Assembly: GCA_013397795.1 (NCBI GenBank)
Contig: VZTJ01000638.1
Span: forward strand, 485,966-549,965
Direction of reading: 5' to 3'
Length of the DNA stretch: 64,000 nt
Source: Orthonyx spaldingii
Taxonomy: Eukaryota; Chordata; Aves; Passeriformes; Orthonychidae
Part shown: one piece after another, positions 10,766-25,600 of the stretch
How positions within the stretch are numbered: position 1 is the stretch's first letter
How the letters are laid out: each line of letters opens with the position of its first letter
The notes under the pieces: generated by a model
The model's input: only the letters and a program-made list of their open reading frames with translations
What the model was told of the DNA's origin: nothing
Databases searched by the model: none
Position numbers and translations under genes: made by a program

Positions 10766-13700
10766 GCACACTACTTCTATGAACACTTCCATCAGCAAGC
10801 TCTCTAATATATCTACATGTTCCAGAAGGTAAAAATGGCGCACTAATTTTGGAAAACTGTGAATTGTTATAGCTGTGTCAAAACCCCTGAAAGAACAAGG
10901 GTAGGAGCAAGAATGAAACAAGTAATAAATATTGTTTGTGGAATCTTCCCAAATTACACCTATTTATGTCCCATCTCTGGACTTCATTGATTGGCAATCC
11001 TATGTGATTATTTCAGTAGTAATGGTCAGTCCTCCTTGCTACTTTAGTCCTTATGACTATGTTCTTCTCCACATACTAATCTTGGAAAAAGAGCTGTTTG
11101 CTATTTGCTTGTTAGTAAGGGCAATAGTTGCCCTGTTGGGAATGCAAAAGTCTTGGGAATGTGCTCTTGGAGCAAGGGGCTCCGTTCTGATCTCCAGTTA
11201 TCTCCTTCTCCATACACACCTGTGGTGCATTACAAGTCCTTTTCAATGCTGAACTCATTCTTAACATTATCAGAGGGCCATCATCATCCTTGCTCCTTGT
11301 GAAGAATGGCAGAAGGGCCATACAGCAAAGAGATGGCAATTCTGTACATGGACTTGATGCACAGACTCTCAGGAGCTGGGAACAGAAAAGATACTGACCT
11401 TTCAAAGTCTAGAGGGTCCCTACAGAATTTATATTTGCTACTGATTTACAAGAGATTTATCCAGTTTTTTTCTAAACATCCTACCTCCTTTATCACTTTA
11501 AATTTTCTATCCTATGTCCACGTACTTTCCTTTAGTTGGTATTCACTTTCAGCATTCCCTTATATTTATTGTGTGATTTTTCATTATGTTAATTTACACC
11601 ACTTAAAATATCTTACCTTCTTTCCTCATTGTATGCTCTCCAGTACCTAATGGTAGGCTTACTGCCTCCACTGTCATCCCTGAACTGAGCTGTGTGTATC
11701 AGTACAGCTCATGTGTAAAGCAAAATGTACAATCACTGCCATAATTTTATTTCTGTTTTCTGTCAGCATCCTCACTGCACTGAGGCATTCGCTCCTTTCC
11801 ACGTACCTTAACACTGCACTATTATACAACGAGATCTCAAATGGTGGGCAACTCACAATGATGACTGCAATGATCTGGGCGCTGGCTGTAAACTAGAATT
11901 GGCTCATTTCTCTTTAATTTGAAGGCAGAATGGGTAATATTTTGGATGTCCTAACCTCAAAGCTATCTAGAAACTAATTACTACCTCTGAGCTTTGGAAT
12001 GCCTTTAAAACCCCTGCCACACTTCCCCTTTCTTGCTGCCACTCTTGCATACAACTTTCTCTCCCTCAGCCCTCCAGTTGCTCTCCACAGTTGACTTCTT
12101 TGCATGTATCTCCCTTATAACCATTACTTGAGTTTGGAATGAATTTCCCCTGGATGAGTTAACACATTCTCACAGTGGGGCCAGCAAACCAGGTCCCTGT
12201 CAAAAATAGACAGTGTGTGTTGTACTTCTCACACAGCAGCTATAACTAATGCTTGAACCTTCCCTTACAAGGGGAGTAGCTCTCTGTCCTGCAGAGACAT
12301 CAGGTTAGCAATGAACAAATTAGCTCAGGTATAGGAACCAGTGTAGCTGTGCAGAGCCCACAGTAGCATCCTGGCTCTCAGGGGAAGCTATGATAATGTG
12401 ACTGCATGAGAATAATACTACATAATGAACAATAATGAGGCGGTTTTCAGCCCCTGAATACAGGGAAGGCTGGGTCACCAACCAGACCTTTATTCATCGC
12501 ATATTAAACAGCACAGAGGGAACATGCCACAGGGTTGCTGATGTTGTTTTAAGTGCTGCTGCTGGCTGAGTCTGCCCACCCATGTTCCAGGCATTATTTC
12601 ACCTCTTCAGAGATATGGCATCACCCCTTAGAGTAAGTGCCCTCAGGTCAGAGATGCCTGTAGTGTCCAAGCACTGCACTTAACTCACTGGTGTACAGTT
12701 GGTTTGTAACCTTAGTAATTCACAGAGGCTGTATATAATTGGAAAAAAAAAAACCTCCGGCTTTTCAGATCCTAAAAATAAGAGTGTGAAAATAGTTCAC
12801 GTCTGATTTTAAGCAATATTTTTCCTGAGTGTTCTGCTGCACATTCTTCCTCTGCCTGTGTGCGACTAACACAGCTCCTGATATCAGTGTTTATCACTGC
12901 CAGTGTTGTGTCTCTTCCAGACATGACATTGACAATACATATTTAGAAACTGACAAAGTAAAGTGAGAGAGAGATGAGTACAATCACTGAATATAAAAAA
13001 ACATAGGCCTGAAAGAACAACCAAAAAACCCCAGTGAAATCTGCCCAGAGACCTCACCTCAAAATTCAGGGCACACTAAATTCCAGAGCTGAGGGTGACG
13101 CTTCCCAAGATAAGCTTACTTTAAACCACCTGAGCCATCACAGTTTTCCTGCCAGAAGTGTTGCTTCAGTAGTTAGAAGTCCTGCACAGGCTGACTGCCT
13201 GAATATTCACACAGCTTCTCTGATGATTTTGCAGCCACATTGATCTTCATGCTGTTGCAGCTACATGACTGGCAGTTTGTTTAAAATCTCTGATTGCAAG
13301 TTTGTGTCATACAATGGAAAACACAAACTCCTGAAAACATCGCCATAAAATGTAAAATGAAAGAGAAATCCCAGCGGAACACTGCAAAGCAAGAATGGGA
13401 GGCACGGAGAACTGACAAGAGAGACCCAATGTTCTAGTGCAATAAAAGCCTGGAAAATTTAATCAACACAGAAAAGTAAAATAAACTCCAAAATCCCTTA
13501 CAGGAGACTGATTAACATAATTAAATTAAACTCAGAGATTAAGTTAAAGTAAGATTGAAATTTGCTGGGTCCTTTTCAGGCCTGAAGTAGGGTTTATATG
13601 GCCCAAAATTTGTCCATTTATTCCATCTAAAGCACAAGTCTCGTGAGAGTTGGGTCCTGACTACAGAGCTTGCCTGACTTGTAACATCACAGCATCTCAG

Positions 13701-16700
13701 CTACACTAACACTGTAACAATACCGGCAATTATTGAGGATTGATCAAAAGAATTCAAACTGATTATATTTACAGGAGGAAAATTACAAATATCAGACAAA
13801 CGGTCATTTCAGAACATAATAAAATCACAATGCAAAGTCAAAATTATCTCAGGCAACTTTGCCTATGTAATCCAGCCAAATCTACCAAATCATAGTGGCC
13901 TTAAGTCATAAATGACTCAAGGTCCAGAAAGAACAGTGTAAACCTTTAAGAAGTTGCAGTAGATTCCATCTGTATTGCTTGAAGCACGAGAGGAAAGGTG
14001 TCTCATTAAAAAGTAATAAGAATAAAAAAGAAGATAAACATTGCAAAGACAAACATGGGTGAACCAACTAGAAAAGCACGAACTAGAGCAATAAGTAGGG
14101 AGAACCTGCCAAACTAAAAGATACAAGCAGATCAAACCAGCCATTGCTGAACTATGCTGTGAGGCTATGACTTAAATATTTAACAGTTTTTTATTGACAT
14201 ACTTTTTGCCCACATATTTCCTTGCAAATTTCAAAAGCAAAACTTAGTTTACCCTCATCAGTAAGGCTCACAGGTGCTGCAGTTTGTTTTTGTTTTTTTA
14301 AGATGTCTTTTTTTTTTCTGAACAAGAAGTCTTTTATAAGAGATAAAATATACTTACAGTGGTTTCCAAATGGTATCACTCTTCAGGTAAATTACTCCAA
14401 GCCTTGGACCTAGTGCAGACGTTCATTGGGGCAGGGAACAGAGAGAGGCTGTGTCTGTACCAGGAAGAATCAAAAGGAAAGGTCAGGGGGAAATAATAAT
14501 TATTTACTGAGAGCAAGAAAACTTGCTACAACTCTAACTGGCATTCTGTGCTATGAGTACAGCTGGCTGCAGCCTGGTAGTGCCAAATTCTTCCCGTTTC
14601 AATCCCTCCAGCCCTGGCTGCAAACGACCACGGAGTCAGTCCCCAGTCACCCCAGCCTGCCCATGCAACCTAATGTGGTGAAGCAAGGAGGAGAGGGAGG
14701 ATTAGCCCCAAAGTGCTATCAGTAGGATTCCTTCTGAGGAGTTGCTCACTCCAATGGCATGAGCACGGAGCACTGATGGAGAGCTAGCACCAACTTGGCA
14801 CTCAATGCATCTCATCAGAACAAGAAGGCCAGTCCTGTTCTGAGCAGCAACAAGCACTTCCTCAGGACTGAAAGGCAGGAAAAGGAAGGAAAAAATCCTC
14901 CTTCATGTCTTTTGCTGTCTTTACATCACAAAAAGCACGGCTGGTATCAAAGCAGAAACCCCACTTTTCTCCCATCAGCCACCTGGCCTGCTGCAGTGAC
15001 ACCAGGGAAGTAACTTATTGTCAGCCTTGCAGGAAAGGTTCAGCTCAGCAGCAGTTTTATCTCTGAAATCTTCTGAGCTAAAGAGACAGTTGGAGTCAAT
15101 GGACTAAGATGGAAAGCGATCCACAGAAAAACCCCAGCTCCAATATTTATTAGATGGTGATTTCACCATCCAGATCTAAGTTTTTGGAAGTATTTGCATT
15201 TTTGGGGGACTTGAATCCCTCTCTAGACTAAGAGAACTCATCCTTTGCTAGCGTCCTATAATCCTTGGGTGGCTCACTGTGGATGTTGGGAGTATGTCTG
15301 AAGTTGACATCCATGGACAGAGTTAAATCCTGCTCACTTCACTTATGCAAAGAACTCTCAAGATATCAGCATATTCAGTCCTGTCCACACTAAAGCCACT
15401 GGTGCGACTTCCATGAAAAAATAATTTTGCCTACTCTGAGCAGACCAGAAAAGCAAATCCTTGTTTCATCAAAGAAATCGAGAAGGTGAATGAAAAATTA
15501 TAAGAGATGTAATTGTTATTTCCCAGGTAGCTAATGTCACTGTGCAAGTTGGAATTTATGTCTGAAAATGCAACACAATTAAAAAAACTCCACTGTTCAT
15601 GCAGCAGGAACACTGCAATGAACACCAACAGACACAGTGAAGGATTTTAGATGACACTGTAATAATGTACTTCACAAAATATACATTCAGTTTTATGTTC
15701 GATTCACACATTTTGTAATGAAGACGTTTCTTAGTGACTGGGATATATACTAAATTCTGATTTCAACAGGCTACATGAAACCTGGCAGCTACATTTTACA
15801 GGGGCTCAAGCAAACATTTTCTTCGATTCCAGTTTTTTTAGGTTCTCCCCTTTTGGAGTTTGCTTTGAATTCCAAATTAAGTAAATTCAAACACACACAC
15901 ACAAAATCTACAACTTAGCCTGAACCTCTGAGTTTCACCAGGGCTTGGGAGAGGAACCACATGCATCAGGTTAGCTCAAAAGAATTACATGAAACAGTGA
16001 CACCTTTGACCAGAACCAAGGATTGAATTTCAAAGGTGTAGTAACACCCAAGGATTCTGTAGATTTAAGTCCTTGCTAACACTCAGCATGGCTTACTTTC
16101 AAGCTCTCCTTCCCACCTCCACATATGCCCCACCTGTTCTGTTAACACTGACCTTGCTTCTTACATCCACTTTGCACACATCAGTCTGTCTTTTATCTGG
16201 CTATTGCTCACCTTTTTAAGGCATAAATCCCATGTGCCTTAGAGACTGCCTACTACTTCAGATAACGCGCATTTTTAACTTGTACTAGAAGCAGAAAAAT
16301 CACAGGATCGGGTCTTTAGTCTTTACTTCGGCAGAACTCCTGCTCACTTCACTCCTAATTTCACACAAGAGAAGCCTAAGAACTGCATGTACTAATCCTG
16401 CATATTTTGTCACCTCTCTTTTTGTATCATTATTGCTCTTCCAATCTCTGGGATCCCAATCCAAGTGGCTCTCTCTTGTAGCACTGCCTAGCACTCAATC
16501 TGGCTTCACATCAAGGGTCAGGGAGACAAGTTGTTAGAGATGGGCTGTTGGAAGTCTTCTACAAAATCTGGGCACAAAAATCTCTGTGAAAGGCAATACT
16601 TAAAATATCTTCATTTTCTCCATATTTTTTGCTATGGCCTGGGAAGATATATCTCTTTCCTCCAGTGTGACAAGCATAAAGCACTGAGATCCTCAGCAAT

Positions 16701-19646
16701 TGTTAGGTACTTTTTGAGTACATAAAATCAAGAAAGCTGGTGGTACTTCTTAAGATATTGGGTGTGCAACAGAAAATGAAATACCCCAAATTTTTGTAAA
16801 AGACTTAATCTAGCTTTGGAAAAATTAGAGGAAATGGATCTTTGACCATAAGAATATTGGGCAAAAAGAGAGATATGCAGGACAACAGAGGAATGGGATG
16901 AGTGACACTGGGCTAAGTAACTTCTCCCCTGTTTACCTGGGCTCCTCTATCCAGAAAAGGAAAGCATTATATTTCTGTTCCATCGGGTACTGTGTGCTTA
17001 ATTAAGATTTTGGAGGATAAATTTTCTGCATGAATGCATTCCAGAAATGCAGACTTTTATTACTTAAATATTCCCACTAATGATAGTAACTTGGGCATTT
17101 TATATATGCTCACTTTTATTCCACCTTGCTCTTTCCAAGTTTTATCTGGTAATTTAGAGGGTGTGAGGAACATTAATCGTATCAGTGTTTTTATTAAGGA
17201 AGGTCCATTTTATGAGAGTGGTGATGTACTACAGATTGTGATTTAAGATGTACACTTTAGGTCAGTTTTATACTGACTTCAGTGCAGTTGCAGTGGGTAA
17301 AAAGTCAGGAGAAAATGTGGTGCTTTACATAATAATGCTGATGATTAATGGGCTCCTGGACCATAACTCTGTATTCTGAGGCACTGATCCTCCTTCTGCC
17401 TCCTGAAATTTGTGTCTTGACCCTTTCATCTCTTGTTAGCTACCTTTCCAGAGCTGTTCATTAATCAGCACCATTGATCTGATGTGGTCTGTCATATCGT
17501 ATTACCTAAAACACACAGAAGCAAGCATTGGCCTGACTCTGCTCTTTACACAAGACACCATCATATTTCCTTTAGAGATGACTTAAATATTATAAACGTC
17601 AACTTACTGCTGCTGCTTAGTCCTGCAACTGGCTTTTTCTAGATTAGTTCCCTGCAGGATATTTCTGTCTCTTTCCCTGGATGTACTTCTGTCTGCTCAG
17701 AGACAACACCAAACACATTCAGTATTCCCTGTTTGTTAGGGGCATTCCTATGTCTGACCAGCAAGGGACAATTGGCAAAATAGCTCCTTCTCTTTGCTTG
17801 AGACCTGGTACCACAATCTTCTGTTACTTTTTTTTAGTGATTCCTGATCAAGCAGACTCAATTTTTTAGTTAATTGCTATTTATTTTGTTCCTGAATAGT
17901 CTTTTCTCTGATATCTTCAGAATGCTTCCTTCTGCCTTTCCTCTGATCCCCAGTAATGAAAAAATTAAAAGATGAGCTTCTTGTGAGCTTATTTCTGACT
18001 ATTCTTATTTGCTGTGTGGAACAGTGCTGTCTATCATGAAGCAATGGAAAGTAACTCACTAGTGCCTCAGAAGTTAGCATGTCTGGTCTTAATCCACATA
18101 TTGAACAGGTCTCTTGAGTCAGGTAGGGTCAGTTTTAATCGATGCTTTCACAGTCCTGATATATTTTCAGACTGGGCTGTCTAGGATAAATTCAATTCTT
18201 TTTTTGGTCACTTTTTCTCTCTGGGAGTAGCATTTTGGATTAAATTCTTAAAGCCACAACGAGAAGGAAGAGATGAGAACAGCACTCTTAGCCATTAACA
18301 AACATGATTCAAGAATCAACTTCCTGCATGAAGTGGGTTATTCCAGATATATTTGACTGTTTCTTTGTAAGGAGAAAGTACATCCTCTGACTAGGACTGA
18401 CTATGGCATTTATGTTGTATGAACAAGGTTAGGCCATTGGCTACCTGTAGGTAGATATCCAACCCCAATATCTTAAACAGAGATCAAGGTAGACTGAGAT
18501 ATAAAAACCACCATTCCAACAGAGGCCAGAACTTGTGCCATAAAACCCACAAAAATTTAGCAACACCGGACATATTATCAGAAGGCCATAAGCATGAATT
18601 TTTCACAATAGTCAAGACTTCATTGAGGAGAGGAAACAGCTCATTTCTGTATTCTACTGGGAACACTGTATGTCCACTATCAGTATGGCCTAAAAATCAG
18701 AAATTAATTTGTTAATGGATTAGACATTTACAGAAAGACTGTTTAAAGAGGTTGGACTGCTCTAGCCTGGTAAAGGCCAATTTCCCACAAGGACGTGTTT
18801 GCAATAGCACTAGAGAAAGAAATCTCTCCCTGAAGTCCCAGAGGTACTTACTGAAATCCAGAATACCAATGTAGACTGTAGGAAAGTCTACATTATGTTC
18901 CCACTTTTTGTCTCACAGGCCCTCTATTACTTCTCTGCATCTGTTTCTTTTTCCCTTCTTTCAGTGCCTTTTATCTGATACTATAGAATTTCACTGCTCT
19001 TAAGCTACCATTCTTAAGTTTGATTTTGGCACTGGGAATTGGCATTTTCGAGGTCTCCCTTTTGTCTGTTGATTCTTCTGATATTTCTTTCTATTTGCAA
19101 GCAGTACTCTCATCTAACCATGCCTAAGAGTTCAGGTCAAAAAGGGTAACTCTTCTTCTGACTTTCCTTTCCACTTCCCATGCTGAATGGCCCCTTCTAC
19201 CTGGGGCAGTGGTACAAGGCCTCAGCCCAGAACATGCTCTCTCACTTAAGATCTAACTCTGTGTGCTGCCTATTTTCCACTAATGAAGATCTCATCATGC
19301 TCAGTGTGTTGGGTGTGTGAAGTCCACACCTGCAGGCGTGGCAGGTGCCCAAGCAGAACGTGAGCCGCTCTCTTGGCTGCTCCTTGCGGGGGGCGGAGCA
19401 GGGTAAAGCCATGCTTGGCAATGTCAAGCAACTGTTTGGACTTTGCACACCTGATTTGAAATGAAGATAACTGCTACTTGGAAGAGGAAACTAAATGTCA
19501 GTAGGTGATAGGCCTAAACAGATCAGGAGCAGGTCACCAAAAGCCCTAATGTAACATTCAGCTAATTGTTTAAATGAATGCAAAAATCTGTGATGCCAGA
19601 CTGAACCACTTTTCACAAGCGGTAACAAGAAGAAACAGTATTGTAC

Positions 19647-19696
19647 ACATACATAGATATATACATATAAGTAACCATATATATATGTATGTATGT
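19647..19696. repeat. AT-rich imperfect inverted repeat (hairpin)
   Basis: ACATACATAGATATATA on the left can pair with TATATATATGTATGTATGT on the right across a short loop containing AGTAACCA. This gives a stem of about 17 bp with one mismatch. Such alternating purine-pyrimidine arms are typical of decayed (TA)n/(CATA)n microsatellites and can form cruciforms. There is no evidence that it is a microRNA precursor. Confidence 0.6.
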
Positions 19697-22600
19697 GGAG
19701 TTACATGCATGATCATTATTTTAAACTTATCTTATTCTGCCAAAACATTGCTGAGTGTAAAACATGGAATTCTGTATTTTCCTACTATGCAGCTTTCACA
19801 GTTGTACCTGAATGCTGAGTGAAACCACATAATTTTCAAAGCAGTTCATTAAAGTGGGGTGTGACTGAGGCAAACAGATAAAGTCCTAATTTTATTGATG
19901 TTGGTGTTGAATATGGAGTAAATCATCTGTGCTCAGTGGAACTGCACCTACATAACCTCTCCCAGGAACAGACTGATTTGTGGGTAGTGCTTGTATACTG
20001 TGAGCGTTGTTGAATCTTGAGTGCTACTTTTCTACAGATACTTAGTATTAATAGAAGCAGCTTGAGAGTATAAACAGCCTCAGGCATTTATGTGCTGATG
20101 CTGTAGGTTACAAGGCATCAGCATTATGGTATGAAACTCAAAAGGGGAACAAGTAAGAGGTTAAGGTTTTGAAGCCATGAACACTAAAGATGGCCAGTGC
20201 AATCAGAGTATTGTCTTGTTAAGAAGAAGGTGGCATTCAGAAAACATGACACTGCCTTGCTACCTTAAGCAAGACGCTCACAAAACTAAAGGTATAGTTG
20301 TGCTGCAATTAATACCAATGTTTCTGAAACTGAAATATGAGTTGCCATCACTGCAATCACCAGAGACGAAGAAAATGTGTAGAAATTAAATTGTTACAGT
20401 AATATATCTGCCTAAGATACTGCTTTGGCTAGATGAGCCAGATTAGCTCATGACAGATGAGCTTCATGAACATTTCATTGCCAAGGAACCCTGTCAAAAT
20501 ATTGGTGATTTCTCCGAATCTGTTCAACATCATGGAGATGTCAAACGAAATCTGAAAGGACATTATTTTTCAGAAGAACAAAAACAATGAAAGCATACGA
20601 AGAAAATGAGCTGCATTTCTTCCTCCTCCCCTACACATTGCTTTGGTTTCATTAAATGCTGTCCTTGCAAATACTTTGGCATAAACCCTGAAACCTTTTA
20701 GTCCCATAGATGCTGGTGAATTGCAGAAAGTACTGAATGTCCTCAAAGAATGGGTCTCCCTATTTCAGTAACCAGGTTTTCAAACTGACAGTGTATTTTC
20801 ACCGAGGTGCAGGGACTGTGTAATCTCAGCACGTAACAATTGAATCAAGGTTTACACTATTGACACTGGTTCTGCCATACCCCCTCCCTCCTGGTCACAG
20901 TGGTACAGCACTTGATGCATCAATGTCTGGCCACCAAGCTTGTGGTTCTTATGCTGAAAGATGATCTCAGTCACAAGTCAGAAGTACCCTTTCATGAGTA
21001 TGGAACGCGATACAAAATGGTAAGTGATAAAAGTAATTAAATACTGTTTTTTCATGGCTTGTTGCTTGTGGAAACTATGAGATACTGTTTACATGAATTA
21101 AAGGTAGAATTCCATGTAGGACAGTGCAATAAATTTCAGCTACCAATTTCAATTGATTTGATCCATTTGTCACAGAACTATCCCCTTCAAGGCAAACTAA
21201 GAAATAAAAGTTTCACTGATACATCTGCTTTTCTCAGGCACCAAGAGCCAGGTTATCAAACAGACAAGCAGAAAAATTGAACATCCTCCTTCCCCCCAAA
21301 AAATGCTTAGCATCTTCTTGATAGAATTCCTCCCTTTCCCTGAGCTTTCATTATGTGACTTGTTTTATAAGGAGATGAAAATGCTAGCACGATTTTTATC
21401 TGCTTTTACTAGAGGAAGAGATTTATTAAAAATCACATTTGCATGGATTCTGAGGGGCAAAGTCTGAGACAAGGAATCTTTTCCTTAAATGTTAACATTT
21501 TTACCACCACTGCCCAGATGCTGAGCTAAACAACTGTGTTACTGTCAGTTATGAAAAAATTTAAATTATTTTAAATTTTTTTTGGCTGTTTTGGATGACT
21601 GTCTCTGTCGCTGAAGATTTCCCTTGCCAGTCATTCATTAAAGAGTCGGTAACCAACACAGTGAAAAGACAAGGTAAAAAGCACCATGAACATCTTTTCC
21701 CATACAGTTCTTCCTGTGTGTTTGCTGCCTCTGGTCTCAAACTGTAAAAATGAAAGCTTGTTTGATTTATGTCAAAAACTATATATAAAATATCACACGG
21801 GATCCACAGAGAAACCAAGTCACTCTGGGCTTTGGTTTCATTATCCATTGAGGAATAACTGACTACAGCCTTGGAGTACATAGAACTGATCAAAGCGCTT
21901 GCTTCCTCACAAGCAAAGAGAAAACCACTGTAGATTTCCTGTTTCATGCTTCAGTGCCAAAACACAATGAAAAAAGTTAGAGATGAGCATGTGAATTATT
22001 CTAAAACATTGTTCAATCAAATCTGATGGTTATGCGCATTTGTGAAACTCATCATTTGAAATGTCAAGTCACTGACAGCAGTGTGTCCTGAGGTGTGATG
22101 TATATTTGTGATAATTATTTGCTTTTTAAAGTTATGTATCATCTGCATCAAACCAGGATTTTTCTTAAATGTGCCTGAAATGTAAAGATGTCAGTGCCAG
22201 CTGTGTTATTCAGATTTGGGTTTTAAACACCCTGTGCCAGGAAAACACAGTCAGGATATGACTACAATGCCATTTTTAAGGCACTCTGAGTTATTTTTCA
22301 CCATTCCCTGAAAACTGTATGCGGTGTGGCTGATGGAGAATGATTACTAACATTAATAGTAGCTGAAGTGATTTCTGTGCAGTATATGCAGCATGATGCA
22401 TTAAAGAAAATAACATAGCAATAATTGTTGTTATTCTTACTTCAGTATTAGCAAATGATACTCTTGGGATTTATTGTAATTCAGTATTCAGCTCTCTTCT
22501 GCAACTCTTAGAGGCCTCTTCTCTGGTCATTTCAAAACTTTTTTGAATGAAACTGAAGGCAGTTGGCTCTGTTGTTGAATAAGTTCTGCTAACGTAGGAG

Positions 22601-25600
22601 GGCTGTCTCCTGAGTGCTAAAAAGACCATTTGCAAATCTTCAGCATCTTCTTCCTTGACAGCAGAAGTTACTATGCAGAATGGTTTAGATGATGCTGAAA
22701 CGAAATTTTACAGGAGATCCACAATCTTCCAAGAGGAGGCATGGTAGGGAATGGCAGTGACTTGAGGGGACATGATAGCAAACTTCCCCACCTTTTATTT
22801 TTGGAAAGTGACACTGTAAATAAGTACCCCACCAGTGTCTGAACTCAACATTTTTTCTTATCAGGAAAGAAATTCTGTGAGGAGGTGACTGAGTTTTTGA
22901 CTGTAGACAATCTGGCAGCTACCTTACTCATGCTATTTTGTGACAGAAAACCTTACAAGGAAATGGCCCAGATGAACAAAATTATCAGGGTGCTTGCAGA
23001 TATTCTGATTTCTGCCATGACCGGCAAGAAGTACCATAGGAGATGGATCAGGAATCTTAGCTGTAGGGGAGCTTAGAGCTATTCTAGTTCAATCAGATTT
23101 CACAATTTGCTCTAATGAAGAGTGCTGGCAGAAGTTCAAAGCTACCCCAGGTCTCCGACTCTCCCTCCACATTACTATAAAAATGTCTGTGGAAGTGTTA
23201 ACTGCAGAGGAGCCAAAAGTTGTTTTGGTTCCAGTCTTTCCCAGCAGGAGTAACTGAGAAAATAGAGTAGGAGTGCTAGTTCTGCTCACAGCTCCCTCAG
23301 CCTCCTGCAGAACACCAGAGACGTTGCCGGGAACATGGCAAAGTGTGCCCAATGCTGTCACCCCTCACAGCTCCCACAGCCTCAACCACGCCCTGCAAAC
23401 ACCACCAATACAGATGTACCAGCTCAGGAACTCCACAAGTCTTTGGAATGAGCATCAACCTCCACTGCTGATAACCTGAAGTCTGTTTGCAAGCAGAAGG
23501 TATCAGGAGGATGGCTGTGTTCAGCCAGCATTGATTTCTTCAGCCTTTTGTCTGTGTCTGCTTTCTGTCTGGTTTGGAGGTGGTTACTGTTACTACAAGT
23601 AGCATGAATCACATCTCTGTTAAAAAACAGAGCTCCAATTGTCTTACATAACCCCTGGTAACTGCATGTCTAATAATAGCAAAGCCATTCCCAGGTAGGG
23701 ATTCTGTCTGTGTCCCAGACCCAGACATATCCACATGCACGCACACACACATATTCATATTACTTTCTACACCTCATTTCTGGGAAGGAGTGAGCTTTTC
23801 ACATGCAATATGACAGTTCTGAGCTGCAGGACATAGCAACTAATATTTTAAAATGCCATTTTCACTTATTGCCTTGAGAAGCCAGTCTGGTATGTGCAAT
23901 TTGCTTCTCAGCCCAAGCAGCAAGGAGGAGTGAAAAAAAAAATCCCAACAGCACTGTTTGGTTTTGAGAGAACATTGAATGGTGAAGGGTATGGTTGGAT
24001 CCTGTCCTGAAAGCTCGAGTCTTTCTAGGTGTTAACTCTCCTTCTGTCTCTTGGGCAAGGCCCACATTTTAATAAGGTACTTCTCATAGTTCTGACAAAC
24101 TTTTTTTTTATGCCTCTCGGTCTCCCCCTTGGAAAAGTAAATGGCAATATGCAACTCCCTCATTACTGCAAGGCTAGTAGATAATGCAAATCAATGATAA
24201 GGTATTCGGATGAAACTTTTCCATAAATTGAAAATGTTATTCTTTTTGTAATCCATGAGTGGTCTACAGAAGGAAGGGGTTTCTGAAGATTGGTGTCACA
24301 AAATTCTGAACTTTCATTCAGTAGAAGGTCATTCTTGCATGACTACCTACAACTAAATCATATAACTGAGCGCTGTCCAGACACTTCCTGAACTCTGAGG
24401 GGATTGATGTTGGGATCACTTCCCTTGGGAGCCTGTTTGCATATGGAGTGGTTCTAGACTATTTCACAAGGTTTTCCAAAGAAACCAGTTCCTTTTGACC
24501 TCTCTTATCATCAATCACCATTTCTGGGCATCTAAACTTGAATTATATGCTATTATCAACATAAGAGTCAGATTTTAGTCATTCCAAACCTTTCTATTCT
24601 CTCATTTTAAGAGATGTCTTGGAGCCAGAGATTTGGAAAGTCAGTTTCACTTCTGAATTTGTTCAGCTTTCAGAGTTCAGTTTAGGTTCATCTCTTCACA
24701 TTGCATGAATAAAACACGTGAAGAAGTAGCTAAAAACTTAGGTGATGACATAATAAAAAATGTTCTCCTTCAGCTTTTATTTCAAAATCTATTATCTTTC
24801 TTAGCTCAGATAATCTTTCTTGAAAGTTTGTTGGGAGTACTTGAAAACAACAACACTTAGTGGATCAGATTTCAGACTCTGGTTCTATGCCTACCTCTGA
24901 CCAAGGCATGCCATACTGCATGCCAGGTAGCATGTTTGGAAAAATCCTACTTTCTGGTTTCTTGGGATCTATGGACAACAACCGACAATTTGGTATTGTT
25001 ATTATGGGATCAAATGTCTTACTTCTTATTAGTCCCTGGATCTACAAATCACCTTATAGTGAAGTCAGACCTGAACTAAACCTAGGCTGTGTTTGAACTC
25101 ACAAAGTGACTGGTCTGGCCAACAACTGCAAACTGACTTTCATGGATGCCCTCCCACTAAGTTAGTCTACAATACTCATATGATCTCCCACAGATTTCTG
25201 TGGGTGCAACAGGGAAAAAATTGGACTGATACTTTTATTTGTTATCAAATAAAAGCCTACAGTTCAGCAGCAATGAGCCTACTGTGACAAGTCCAAAGAC
25301 CCTAGCAAGTGAAAAAAACCAAATCAAACAAGAAACCTACTGAGTTGTAAACTGTAGTTTATCAGTATCATGCAGTCATGAGCTGACTGTGCTACTGCCC
25401 TAGGGTAAGAAGTTCTTACCTTCTCTGTAGGAAGTCAAATTAATTTGCCTTCACTATCTAGTAATCCCTTTGTCAAGCAGTAAGAAATTCAGATATTGGC
25501 CCCTCTGTGCTACAATGTATTCTTTGGAAAGTTGAAGGAGAGAAACAAATGGAAACCACAGAACATCCATCATTTGCTGAACTTGCAGCATTCTTGCTGG

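Noticed and set aside
16000..16039. Perfect 10-bp inverted repeat with a 20-base loop
   Set aside because: Inverted repeats of this size are expected a few times by chance in 64 kb, and nothing around it suggests a function.
19440..19545. Possible further MIR fragment on the minus strand
   Set aside because: Only a short GAGGAAACTAAATG-type match was seen; the rest does not follow the core in order.
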